This document shows, piece after piece, positions 53,188 to 61,118 of a DNA stretch of 64,000 bases. The position numbers and the translations under genes were made by a program. The stretch is from Bradyrhizobium liaoningense (lineage in GTDB: Bacteria; Pseudomonadota; Alphaproteobacteria; Rhizobiales; Xanthobacteraceae), in assembly GCF_018130785.1 (NCBI RefSeq), contig NZ_JAFCJT010000009.1:161931-225930 (forward strand), read 5' to 3'. Positions within the stretch are counted from its first letter, which is position 1; each line of letters opens with the position of its first letter. The notes under the pieces are model-generated. The model was not told where the DNA came from, did no database searches, and saw only the letters and a list, made by a program, of their open reading frames with translations.

Positions 53188-53648
53188 CGCATCACCTTTT
53201 GACGATGGAGCCAGGCCAGGTGGCGCGCCTTCGTATATGGGCGCGGGTTTTCGTTGACGGACAGACGGTTATGAACGTGATGCCAATGATCAGGCGCGAC
53301 GTCCGCGGGGTCGATGCCGAGCGCTTCGACGGTGTCGATCATCTGCAGCACACGTTCGACCTTTGGCCAACCGGAGAGCCGCAGCAAGATCTCCGCGCCG
53401 GGCTTCACATACGGCACGGTCGAGCAGCGCTGTCCTGGCGAGACCGCGCGCAAGATGTCGATCCGCGATATGACGGTGCCAAAGTCGTTGGACGTCCAGC
53501 GGACGAAGGCAAATATGTTGCCTGGCGCGAATGACAGGACACGCCGATGCCGATCGAGCTTTCGTTCGTTGACGATACGACCGAACCGAATGCGGTTTTC
53601 GATCCGCTTCTCGAGCCACAACACTTCCACTTCCGTGAGATCGCTCAT
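53184..53648 (-). CDS. DUF2840 protein
   Basis: The 154-residue protein (SDLTEVEVLWLEKRIENRIR; FAFVRWTSNDFGTVISRIDI; VPYVKPGAEILLRLSGWPKV) belongs to DUF2840, a family of unknown function that sits between parA and traF in many conjugative elements of Proteobacteria. The ATG at 53648 was preferred to the long upstream frame, which is unrelated to the family. The four-base overlap with traF indicates coupling. Confidence 0.87.
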   Translation of the reverse strand: MSDLTEVEVLWLEKRIENRIRFGRIVNERKLDRHRRVLSFAPGNIFAFVRWTSNDFGTVISRIDILRAVSPGQRCSTVPYVKPGAEILLRLSGWPKVERVLQMIDTVEALGIDPADVAPDHWHHVHNRLSVNENPRPYTKARHLAWLHRQKVMR

Positions 53649-53790
53649 ACGGCTGCTCGCTGACGCTGGAGCTGGCAGTCGTGAGCCGGGAGCTTGGTGG
53701 AGAGTGTGTATGGCCTGCAAAGGCAGGCTGGACTGTCAGACTGCCTTTGCCGCACCTTACCAACGTGGCTTTCGGCCTGGTCCGTTAGAA

Positions 53791-53807
53791 GAAATCCGGA
53801 GGATTTC
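53791..53807 (+). repeat. Inverted repeat beside the iteron array
   Basis: GAAATCC-gga-GGATTTC is a perfect 17-base palindrome between DUF2840 and the iterons. It may belong to the replication origin or mark the scar where parA is missing. Confidence 0.5.
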
Positions 53808-53866
53808 CGGTTAGTAAGGTTACGGCGCCTGAAAAGCGCAGCGAAGCAAGGACTTGATCCCGATTC

Positions 53867-53932
53867 CGGTCCCCGATAGCACGAGGATCCGGTCCCTGAT
53901 GGCACGAGGAAAGCGGTCCCCGATAGCACGAG
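53867..53932 (+). repeat. Three-copy iteron array (candidate replication origin)
   Basis: Three direct repeats of the 19-mer CGGTCCCCGATAGCACGAG begin at 53867, 53890 and 53914. Copies 1 and 3 are identical; copy 2 differs at two bases. The 23-24 base spacing is about two helical turns, the form expected of iterons bound by a replication initiator. The array ends six bases from the repA stop codon, so a RepA-iteron origin is the most likely reading. A role in RepA copy control would fit as well. Confidence 0.72.
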
Positions 53933-53937
53933 TTGAT

Positions 53938-54819
53938 TCACTGGTTGTCCTCCGTCCCGGGGATGAGGCCGCGCTTGCGTAGTCTATCCGCGAGTGGATC
54001 GACCGCTGTGGGTGCGAAATTCAGTCGCTCGGCACCGTTCGGATCGCGCGTGAGCACCAGCTGATAGCCGGGCAATATCTGGCGCTGGACAATCTGCCGT
54101 ACGTCGTATGCAAAATGCTTGAGCGGCGAGAGACTGCCGGACTTGGCATGGAGGTACACAAGATCGAAACTCCAGCCACCGTTCTGACGCCCGCCGTGTT
54201 TGCGAACGAGACGATAGAGCCAGCGCTCGAGCCCTCCTGTCAGATCGAAATATGCGCGATCGATCGTGAGCACGAGCGCATCATCAACGACACCTGCATA
54301 GAACCAGTCCGGCAGGATCAGCTCGAGCCCGTACGGACGCCCGCTGGCGTCGGCCATTTCCTTCCACTCATTGATCCAGGAGAAACGGTGCCGTCGTCGC
54401 TCTGCAGGCTGGCGGATCGACGTCAGCACCGTGGTTGACTGCAACCTGTCGAGGCCGGCCTTCAGCCGATCGTAGTCCCGTGCGCTGGTGCCGCGGCCGA
54501 CAAACGTCAGGATCTCGTAGGGCGTTGCCGCCATCAGGCGCGACGTCTTCAATCCGGCGTCACGTGCCTCGACGATCTGGGAAGCCGCCCAGATCAGAAC
54601 GTCTGCATCCCAGATGGTCGCCATTCCGTGCTCGGGCACCGATTCAACGCGAATAGCGATTGCGCCCGCGCGGAAATCGATCGGCACGATCCGCTTCGTT
54701 TTTGCGAGCGAGAAGAATGGATAAGCCATGAGATCCTGCGCGTCGCGAGGTGCAAGATCGCCGGGTAGCGCCCGAAACAGCTCAAGCTGCTCGCGCTCGG
54801 AATGGTGTTTGTGCCGCAT
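53938..54819 (-). CDS. repA: Replication initiator protein RepA
   Basis: The 293-residue protein matches the replication initiator A family of mobile elements: EQLELFRALPGDLAPRDAQD, MAYPFFSLAKTKRIVPIDFR, LIWAASQIVEARDAGLKTSR, TPYEILTFVGRGTSARDYDR and a winged C-terminal half (LERWLYRLVRKHGGRQNGGW). It should bind the iterons next to its stop codon and start replication of the circular form. The ATG at 54819 was chosen by family length. The usual parA gene does not follow it; 289 bases with the iterons separate it from DUF2840. Confidence 0.9.
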   Translation of the reverse strand: MRHKHHSEREQLELFRALPGDLAPRDAQDLMAYPFFSLAKTKRIVPIDFRAGAIAIRVESVPEHGMATIWDADVLIWAASQIVEARDAGLKTSRLMAATPYEILTFVGRGTSARDYDRLKAGLDRLQSTTVLTSIRQPAERRRHRFSWINEWKEMADASGRPYGLELILPDWFYAGVVDDALVLTIDRAYFDLTGGLERWLYRLVRKHGGRQNGGWSFDLVYLHAKSGSLSPLKHFAYDVRQIVQRQILPGYQLVLTRDPNGAERLNFAPTAVDPLADRLRKRGLIPGTEDNQ

Positions 54820-54841
54820 GGTGACTGCTCTTTCGCGGCGA

Positions 54842-55123
54842 TCAGCGGCGTTCCTGGCCGGCATACGGGCGCAGCATCGGCTGCTTCCTGGCCGGCAGAA
54901 CAGTCCCCTTTCCGGGATCGGACGTCGACGTCTTGGCGCCGAGATCAGCCCACGCTTTCAGGTCATCCACGGCGTAGACAACACGGCCACCGATCTTCCG
55001 ATACGTTGGTCCTGTACCGTACGTGCGGTGCTTTTCCAGTGTTCGGCCAGACAGGCCAAGATAGCGGGCGGCCTCGGGCGTGCGCAGGAAACGGGGTGGC
55101 AGACCGGCCATCGGATCGGGCAT
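54842..55123 (-). CDS. AlpA-type HTH (MerR-like) protein
   Basis: This 93-residue protein holds a compact winged HTH of the excisionase/AlpA type: PPRFLRTPEAARYLGLSGRT, LEKHRTYGTGPTYRKIGGRV, VYAVDDLKAWADLGAKTST. Such proteins usually act as small regulators or directionality factors in mobile elements. The ATG at 55123 has GGAG seven bases upstream; the longer upstream frame was rejected. It precedes repA by 22 bases and is probably co-transcribed with it. Confidence 0.87.
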   Translation of the reverse strand: MPDPMAGLPPRFLRTPEAARYLGLSGRTLEKHRTYGTGPTYRKIGGRVVYAVDDLKAWADLGAKTSTSDPGKGTVLPARKQPMLRPYAGQERR

Positions 55124-55256
55124 CTGAGAGCTCCAGGATGACAGCGCGCTGCGAAGGGTGGCGCCGTCGTGTGTGCGGCCATCATGGAGAAGTGCGACGT
55201 CGGAGGGGGATGCCGAAGATTGAGGGGGTGATTTTCGATACCCCTCACGCCGTCCA

Positions 55257-56031
55257 CTATTCGTCCTTGTGCCCCGGTCGCAGAAGTCGGCGATAACCGC
55301 CACGCACCAAAGCGAGGCCGGTTTGCACCAGCCGGACAGTCCGATTGCGCAGATCGTGCGTTTTCCAGGCGCGGTCGGGGATGCGCTTCTTGCCGAACAG
55401 CGCCTCTGCGATCACCCGGTATGTACTGCCGGCAGCTTGCGCATCGAGTGCACGAAGAGCCTGGCCGAAACGCTCACGCCTTTGCTTTGACAGATCACGA
55501 AAAGCGGGACCCGTCGCGCGTCCGTTCATCGCACGCCACAGCCGTCGCGCGGCAAATGCGCGTTCTTCAAAATCGACATCAAATGGCAGTTCGGCCGTAT
55601 AAAGACCGCCGACGACTGGAGGTTCTTTCGACCAGACACGGTGCTCGACCGACCCGATGCGTAGCACAGCGTGCCAGCCGTCCCGGGCGCGCCGAATCCG
55701 GCCAGCCTCAAGATCGAGGAGCGGCTGAGACAGCGCGCCATTGCCAGGAGGTGGCGCGGCCACTGCCACGGGCACGACGGAAGGCAGAACCCCGGGCGCC
55801 CAAAAAATCGTCTGTTCCCGGAAGGACCTCAGCGGGTCATGGGCGAAAGCAGATGCCCCATCTCCTCCTGAATTCTGCCGTCACTTCGCCGTCCGGGTTA
55901 CTGGCGATTATCGTTTCGTAGTCGCGCTTATAATCCGCGTTACGACGAAGACATTCCCAAGCGATGTCAGTGATTTCTGCTTCCTGAAGACACTTGTAGG
56001 ATTTCGGCGACCGCCAATCGAACTCAGGCAT
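55257..56031 (-). pseudogene. RovC-like regulator (DUF6499 + DUF2285), frameshifted
   Basis: In related elements one protein of about 250 residues carries an N-terminal DUF6499 domain and a C-terminal DUF2285 DNA-binding domain. Here the first part (PEFDWRSPKSYKCLQEAEIT... EFRRRWG) is read from an ATG at 56031 and stops at 55837. The continuation (AFAHDPLRSFREQTIFWAPG... ending TVRLVQTGLALVRGGYRRLL) is in another frame, with a one-base shift needed close to 55850. The pieces join smoothly in family order, so a recent frameshift, a sequencing error or, less likely, programmed shifting explains it. The C-terminal part could still be made from an internal start. Confidence 0.7.
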
Positions 56032-56197
56032 TGCTTCCGCCCCACCGCACGCAGCTAACAAGGATCGCGGCGCAATAAATATAAACCGCGGGGTTGCAGG
56101 AAGGCCCTGTTTGCGCACCACGTGGTGCTCGTGGAGTGACCACGGATCGGCTGGAGAAGATGGTGGCCGGAAAGATGTTTCCGACGAAGAAATTCTT

Positions 56198-56473
56198 CTA
56201 CCTCGTCCCCCCGGCGCGCAAGAGACGCCCCTGCTCCGTCAACCACTTCGCACGAGAAAGATGACTCTGGTATGCGTTCCGGGCGCGGTCCGGTTCATGA
56301 TCCGGATCAATGTGCAGCACTATTCGAGCTACGTCCCGCCAGTCGGCGCCCTCACCTTCGGCTTGCAGAATTCGAATGTAAGTCACAACGTGTTGCTCGT
56401 CGTAAGGTGTCAGGACTAGCTCAGCGGGAGCAAGGTCGTCCACATCAGGATCGAGCGGCGGAGTGTGAATCAT
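56198..56473 (-). CDS. DUF2285-type small DNA-binding protein
   Basis: This 91-residue protein (IHTPPLDPDVDDLAPAELVL; DEQHVVTYIRILQAEGEGAD; WRDVARIVLHIDPDHEPDRA; RNAYQSHLSRAKWLTEQG) belongs to a family found near the RovC-like gene in this element class and annotated as DUF2285. The ATG at 56473 fits the family start; an extension to 56509 is possible. It is divergently transcribed from the XRE gene and shares its promoter region. Confidence 0.82.
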   Translation of the reverse strand: MIHTPPLDPDVDDLAPAELVLTPYDEQHVVTYIRILQAEGEGADWRDVARIVLHIDPDHEPDRARNAYQSHLSRAKWLTEQGRLLRAGGTR

Positions 56474-56527
56474 TTTATCGGTTGCGTCGTTCACTGTGTA
56501 ACGTTTCAAGGGACGGCCACTTTGTTA

Positions 56528-56550
56528 AGTATATCGAGGTGCAATATACT
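56528..56550 (+). promoter_or_regulatory. Inverted repeat operator in front of the XRE gene
   Basis: AGTATAT (56528-56534) and ATATACT (56544-56550) form a perfect seven-base inverted repeat with a nine-base centre, 24 bases before the XRE start and 55 before the divergent DUF2285 start. It probably binds the XRE regulator and controls both directions. Confidence 0.55.
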
Positions 56551-56573
56551 GAACAAGCGGCATGTTTCTTTGC

Positions 56574-56804
56574 ATGGATTTGCGGGAGACATTCGCCACC
56601 AACTTGCGTCGTCTGCGCAATGCCAAGGGATGGTCTCAAGATGAACTTGCTTTAGAGGCCGAGATAAGCCGAAGCTATTTGAGCCAGCTTGAGAAGGGCG
56701 TCTACCACGTCAGCATTAAGGTGATTGGCCGCCTTGCCGATAAGCTTGACGTCGAACCCGATGAATTTCTGAAGCGAACGGCAAGGAAGGCTCGTGCCAA
56801 ATAG
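56574..56804 (+). CDS. XRE-family transcriptional regulator
   Basis: The 76-residue protein is a single Cro/C1-type HTH domain: DLRETFATNLRRLRNAKGWS, QDELALEAEISRSYLSQLEK, then HVSIKVIGRLADKLDVEPDE. Proteins of this type are common in conjugative elements and often repress element genes. The ATG at 56574 was preferred to the ATG at 56562 because family members begin MDLRE. It is the only plus-strand backbone gene in this part, with the AGTATAT palindrome as a likely self-binding site. Confidence 0.87.
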   Translation: MDLRETFATNLRRLRNAKGWSQDELALEAEISRSYLSQLEKGVYHVSIKVIGRLADKLDVEPDEFLKRTARKARAK

Positions 56805-57380
56805 GTGCTGGCCGATCTGCCGGCCATGAGCGTTGCGACCGGGCAATGTAAGAGCCAACCGCTAGAATAACACTTTTTCTCATAAGGGCTGCGGTTGAAG
56901 CGCAGCACTGCGCTGCAACCCTGCCCGTCGGCGAGACCGGGGGTAGCAAGTGCCAGGGCGCCCCGTGCGGAGGGGGATCACCCGCCCGACCAAGGGCCGC
57001 TCGAAGAGCGGGTCTGCACAAGCGCGTGGGTGGCTCGGGAAACTGCAGGATACAGGAGAGCGCGGAAGATCGGGGAGACCGCTCGGGGCGGCGCCGGCAT
57101 GAGCCGGCGCCTTACCCTGGCGCGCGCGAGGGGCAGAGCCCCTTAGCTTTCAAAAGGTCTATTCGTGTAGCGCAAGCGGAATGCCAAACAATGATAAAGG
57201 CAAAAGAGGCACCCGCAGGAGGGTCAGCATAGCGCCGACGCGCAGCGGCGGGACCCGGGACCGAGTGCAGTCGCGAGACCGGTTAACAAGGCACCCGCGC
57301 GATGGGCAGTGATAGCGACGCCGGCATGAAGTGACGGCGGGCCCCTCGCGCGAGTGCCTCCGGCGAGCGACACCGCAAGC
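56805..57380 (+). other. Gene-free hairpin-rich region (possible structured RNA or cis site)
   Basis: A 576-base GC-rich stretch without a convincing gene. Two strong hairpins stand out. At 56893-56920, GGTTGAAGCGCA pairs with TGCGCTGCAACC across four bases with one mismatch. At 57090-57111, GGCGCCGGC pairs perfectly with GCCGGCGCC across an ATGA loop. Smaller symmetric pieces (GGGGC-aga-GCCCC near 57130) follow. It matches no RNA family that I know. The density of stable hairpins suggests a structured RNA, a replication-related site or an attenuated leader. Confidence 0.5.
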
Positions 57381-58364
57381 TCATGGCAGGCTCAAAAGGC
57401 AGCTCTGAAAAAGCTCCCAGTGCTGCGCAAGAGCGCTGGAATCAGGGCCCGTTGTCTCGCCAACGAACAGCAGAACTCCGTCGAACTCCCGGTAGGCAGA
57501 GCACATGCAAGCAGGATTGAGCGAGATCCGTAAGGTAGCAGGGTTTATTCCAATAAAGCCCAGATCAAAGAGAGTATGGAGATCACTGCGAAGAAGAAGC
57601 CCGTTTCCTGCGCCGTTGTCTTCGGATGACGCATAAGGTCGGATGTGAGCGGCCTCTATTGCGGCGGCAAAATCAAATCCACTAATCTGGCAACGGAGGC
57701 CATACCGGCGAATGAGCCTGTTACGAAATTGTTTTTGCCCCCGCCGCAAGCTGATCTCTCGCAAGACCCGCCGACGTGCGGCGATAACGGACTGGAGGTC
57801 GTCGTCCCGCGCAAAAGTTGCCTCATCGGGAACAGACATCCGGCCGATATAGCGTTTCAGCAACCCGTCAGCATTCCCGCCCAGAAACGCCTCGAGACGC
57901 GCAAGATCCATCTCCTTGATTGACATCTGGTCACTTGGCCTCAGCACCGCTTCGTTAAGGCGACTGACCGTCAGTTCAGGGGACACAGAGCGGAACGAGG
58001 ATGCATACCGCGCCTCGTAGGTTTTTACGGCGACAGGCTCGTTGAGAGGCTCATCAAAATAGTGACCGGATTTGCAGGCCCATCGAGGGGTCTTTGTCTG
58101 ACGTTGCTTGATGTTTGTCGCCCTGCAATGAGGGCAGCGCAGTCGGTCCTTCTGCCCTTCCCCGACATGAACGCTTTCAATCTCGGCAACGCCAAGCACA
58201 TTCAATCGGGAGCGAACAAACACAACATCACCGACCTGGACCTGAAGGTGGTTCGCTACATCGCTGTCATACCGATAGACGACTTCCGGATCATCGTCAT
58301 AGCCCGTATTGCCGCCATACTGGCGAACGCCGTCAATCGTTAGAAACGACCATACCCGGTTCAT
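57381..58364 (-). CDS. HNH endonuclease with Zn finger and PUA/EVE-like N-terminus
   Basis: The 327-residue protein has an N-terminal domain that may be EVE/PUA-like (LQVQVGDVVFVRSRLNVLGV) and a zinc-finger-like segment with two CXXC/H-type pairs (CPHCRATN near residue 77, then WACKSGHYF). The C-terminal HNH nuclease domain contains CQISGFDFAAAIEAAHIRPY, then GNGLLLRSDLHTLFDLGFI. HNH enzymes with such N-terminal readers often cut modified DNA (family knowledge), so a type IV-like restriction function is possible. Its ATG overlaps the 593-aa gene's stop (ATGA), so the two form a coupled pair. Confidence 0.75.
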   Translation of the reverse strand: MNRVWSFLTIDGVRQYGGNTGYDDDPEVVYRYDSDVANHLQVQVGDVVFVRSRLNVLGVAEIESVHVGEGQKDRLRCPHCRATNIKQRQTKTPRWACKSGHYFDEPLNEPVAVKTYEARYASSFRSVSPELTVSRLNEAVLRPSDQMSIKEMDLARLEAFLGGNADGLLKRYIGRMSVPDEATFARDDDLQSVIAARRRVLREISLRRGQKQFRNRLIRRYGLRCQISGFDFAAAIEAAHIRPYASSEDNGAGNGLLLRSDLHTLFDLGFIGINPATLRISLNPACMCSAYREFDGVLLFVGETTGPDSSALAQHWELFQSCLLSLP

Positions 58365-60142
58365 CGTCGGCGCACCTCAGCAGTGCCCGAAGCAAGGGAT
58401 CCGTCCGCGGCGGTCTGCATGACTGCAAATTTCAGGGAGTCGAGCACATACTCCACTGGCGCCTGGTCACGATGATAGCGATCGGGTGTATCCACGATAA
58501 AGGTTCGCAACATTGTGTGGATTCCGCCGAGCGTGCGGAAATCCCCCTGCTGCTTTTCCATGAGCATTACGGTGTTGACCAGTTGATCCCAGGTGGCAAA
58601 CGAGGTGTCGTCATCAAGCTGCGCGGACCGAAGCGACCATGCGTGATGCCGCGCCAGAACAAGCTTGCGAATTCGCTTTATCTGCAGGCCACGCGGTATA
58701 CGAAGCGTAGCCCCCAAATTTTTCTCGCTCGTGACCTCAAGCCATCCCGACACGACTTCAAGCCAGCGCACCGACTCATCGCGGAAATGCTTCATGCGGG
58801 AAGCGTCGACCCGGAAATCACTGGCGGCACTATCCTGAAATTTCAGCTGTATAAGCAACAGATAGCCTTGCTGCCGGTCGATGACGGCCAAATCAATGTC
58901 CGTAAGATCTTTTCCATCCTTTCGTAGCCTGACGTTCCGGCGCATTTCAAGATCGGGAAATGAGCTAGTGAGAAGACACTCAACAGCGCTTTGGAAGGAA
59001 CCTTCCCGCAATCGCTGGTAGGAATCGAATTCCTTACGATAGGTTCGTCTGAGCGATCCCAGCAGAAACTCCATCTGACGATGTCTCCCGAAGAGACATT
59101 TAACGATCCCCCCTTGCGAGAATTCGATTATGCAAGGTAGCGCGGCCGCAGCACCGTCGAGAAGTTCAGCGTTGCGGGGAGTGACGGCAATTATTTCGTA
59201 TATCTGCTTCGCCTGCTCCTCCGTTGTGGTCGTGTAGTGCTGGAAATTGCGACCAACAATGTTAAGGGAATCCCGGATCGAATCTATCAATCCTGCCCGG
59301 TCAGCAGATATAGTCAGAATATTTTCCATCCGCACTTCCGGATGTTTCCTCACCATGGCGCGGCAAAAGGCCTCGTGCTTCAGGCAGAGAGAGTTCACGA
59401 ACGCCGCCGCTAGAGTATATTTTAAATAGCTGATCCCACCGAATTCGCGGCGCTCGTTAAAGGAGTCGAATCCCGTCGCATTTTTAAGGTCGTTCCATGC
59501 GATCTGAAAATAATACTCGTCAAGCAGCGGATCCGCATCATACCCCATGAAATAATCGCGAAAGAGAAACACGTTTTCATCGTGCAGCTCGTCTATGACA
59601 TTCCGCAGCTTTAAGCCTTCTGATTGCTGCATCTGTTCATTCCGGATTCGCACAATCTCGCGGGCAAAATGGTTGGTGACGTCCTTCTCAACCGCCGCAT
59701 GGTTGACGATCTCCGCGGGCAGGACGAACTCATAGCGACCTTCTGCTCCGCGCCCGACTTGGCAGATTCCCGCGAGCGCTGACTCCGCTATCCGGCGGCC
59801 ATGCTGAATGAATCCAAGGTGGCTGATGAGGGTCAGGATCTCCCGGTATGGCCCGTCCTGCCGTCTAAAGGTAAGTGCCGGAACAAGGAAACCGCAGTGA
59901 AGTTGCATCGAGAGCCGAATGAGCCGGGTCACCCCCAATGAAATAATCAGATACTGCTCTTCCTGCTCTTCTGTTGGCTCGTCCTGCTGCGCATAATTCC
60001 AGACATACCAGTCGAGCTCATTGATTGCGGTGCGGAAGCCCATGCCGAGCTGATCCGAGGCGAGGTTGCGACTAACGCTCTCTTCCTCACGCACGAGTCC
60101 GGCTTGAAATTCCCGGATGATTTCCCGCTCTTCCGGCGTCAT
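58361..60142 (-). CDS. Large protein with PD-(D/E)XK-like core, partner of HNH nuclease
   Basis: The 593-residue soluble protein is mostly helical and I recognise no named family. Near residue 430 it has DLTDIDLAVIDRQQGYLLLI followed by QLK. This D-x(n)-QxK pattern resembles the PD-(D/E)XK nuclease core with Gln in place of Glu, as in Mrr-type enzymes. The N-terminal ~400 residues show no motif beyond dispersed charged helices. It is the first gene of a two-gene operon and overlaps the HNH gene by four bases. The promoter must lie in the 49 bases between its start and the DUF736 terminator, or further upstream with read-through. A two-nuclease defence cassette is the best guess. Confidence 0.6.
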   Translation of the reverse strand: MTPEEREIIREFQAGLVREEESVSRNLASDQLGMGFRTAINELDWYVWNYAQQDEPTEEQEEQYLIISLGVTRLIRLSMQLHCGFLVPALTFRRQDGPYREILTLISHLGFIQHGRRIAESALAGICQVGRGAEGRYEFVLPAEIVNHAAVEKDVTNHFAREIVRIRNEQMQQSEGLKLRNVIDELHDENVFLFRDYFMGYDADPLLDEYYFQIAWNDLKNATGFDSFNERREFGGISYLKYTLAAAFVNSLCLKHEAFCRAMVRKHPEVRMENILTISADRAGLIDSIRDSLNIVGRNFQHYTTTTEEQAKQIYEIIAVTPRNAELLDGAAAALPCIIEFSQGGIVKCLFGRHRQMEFLLGSLRRTYRKEFDSYQRLREGSFQSAVECLLTSSFPDLEMRRNVRLRKDGKDLTDIDLAVIDRQQGYLLLIQLKFQDSAASDFRVDASRMKHFRDESVRWLEVVSGWLEVTSEKNLGATLRIPRGLQIKRIRKLVLARHHAWSLRSAQLDDDTSFATWDQLVNTVMLMEKQQGDFRTLGGIHTMLRTFIVDTPDRYHRDQAPVEYVLDSLKFAVMQTAADGSLASGTAEVRRR

Positions 60143-60191
60143 GTCCCCTCAACGGCATCAGGCTTACTTCAAAGTGCGGAGACAAGCACAC

Positions 60192-60223
60192 AAAAAAAGG
60201 CCCCGCCGTAGAAAGGCGGGGCC
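60192..60223 (-). terminator. Strong intrinsic terminator after DUF736
   Basis: On the minus strand GGCCCCGCC (read from 60223) and its complement form a nine-base-pair stem with a seven-base loop, followed by seven T residues. It sits 16 bases after the DUF736 stop and separates that transcript from the downstream nuclease pair. Confidence 0.92.
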
Positions 60224-60238
60224 CATTGTCGCCAGCGA

Positions 60239-60550
60239 TCAGTCGCCGTTGCGGCGCGACCAGATCAGGATGAAGCCTTCCTCGCCTTCGACTTTCACCA
60301 GCGAGGCGTAGATAGGGGCCGGGAAGCTCGGATCGTCGAGCTTGACCGAGAGGTATTCACGATCGCTGTCGCGAGCAGTTTTCTTCCAGGCGGCGCCGAA
60401 CTCGGTCACACCGGCGAAGATGCGATAGTCGGGCGCCTTTTCGTTGTCCTTCTCGGATGGGGCGAACCGTGCCTTGATGTTCAGCGTCAGGGTCTTGATC
60501 GAGCCGATGTAGCCGTTGTCCGAAGCTGTGAAGTTGCCGATGGTAGCCAT
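60239..60550 (-). CDS. DUF736 family protein
   Basis: The 103-residue protein (ATIGNFTASDNGYIGSIKTL; IKARFAPSEKDNEKAPDYRI; DYRIFAGVTEFGAAWKKTAR; PIYASLVKVEGEEGFILIWS) is a typical DUF736 member, a marker of conjugative elements and plasmids in Alphaproteobacteria. A beta-rich nucleic-acid-binding fold is suspected but the function is unknown. GGAG lies six bases before the ATG at 60550, and the long upstream frame was rejected. A strong terminator follows the gene, so it is transcribed alone or at high level. Confidence 0.93.
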   Translation of the reverse strand: MATIGNFTASDNGYIGSIKTLTLNIKARFAPSEKDNEKAPDYRIFAGVTEFGAAWKKTARDSDREYLSVKLDDPSFPAPIYASLVKVEGEEGFILIWSRRNGD

Positions 60551-60666
60551 GGTTGTCTCCGTTTGTTGCTCGGGCCGCCCTTCGCAGCCTCGATGGCGAT
60601 CACTGGCCCGGGGAGCGATCGGCCCGCAGCCTCCAGGCCCGCAGCGCCAGCGAAGGACGGCGAGAA

Positions 60667-60726
60667 GCCTGCTTTTTTGTCTTCCGCGAGGAATGCCGTC
60701 TCTTCCGGCAGGGGAAAAAAGCAGGC
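60667..60726 (-). repeat. 12-bp inverted repeat in the DUF736 leader
   Basis: GCCTGCTTTTTT (60667-60678) and AAAAAAGCAGGC (60715-60726) are perfect inverted copies 36 bases apart, upstream of the DUF736 start. Each arm joins a GC part to a six-base A/T run, so the structure could terminate transcription in either direction or act as a binding site or leader hairpin. Confidence 0.7.
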
Positions 60727-60833
60727 GTAGCCGTTGCGGGAAGGCGATCGAGGCTCTTGCCGGCCCTCGGGCTTGATCAGCCCATTCGAGGTTGCGTTGG
60801 ACGCGCCCGATGAACGAACTGACGGAGACAATC

Positions 60834-61118
60834 ATGGCGGCCGGCACCGACGCAGGACAAGGACGCGCCTGGATTGATCGAACAAAAAATGACGGCCGCG
60901 TATCAAAGGCAAGAAAGAGGCATCCTGGCGAACGCCAGCTCGCCACGCATTCCCGCGCGTCGGATATAGGTGCTGCTGGCGTGATCTCCCGGACAAGCCG
61001 TCGCGAACCGGAAGGGCTCCTGGACTGGGAGGCCGTGGCGGGCCTCGCGCAAGGCCTGTCCGGGTCCCACTTTGAGGCAGGTCGCACCGCGCGTGCTGAT
61101 GCGGCTGACAAGCACTAA
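60834..61118 (+). CDS. Possible 94-aa hypothetical protein
   Basis: The ATG has a good ribosome site (GGAGACAATC), nearly identical to the one before DUF736 on the opposite strand. The peptide (AAGTDAGQGRAWIDRTKNDG; REPEGLLDWEAVAGLAQG) is Arg/Gly/Ala-rich with no recognised domain. It is the only plus-strand frame between two minus-strand genes, so it could be a chance ORF. Confidence 0.3.
   Translation: MAAGTDAGQGRAWIDRTKNDGRVSKARKRHPGERQLATHSRASDIGAAGVISRTSRREPEGLLDWEAVAGLAQGLSGSHFEAGRTARADAADKH

Noticed and set aside
53867..53932. CRISPR array
   Set aside because: Only three 19-base copies with 4-5 base spacers; spacing fits iterons, and no cas gene is present.
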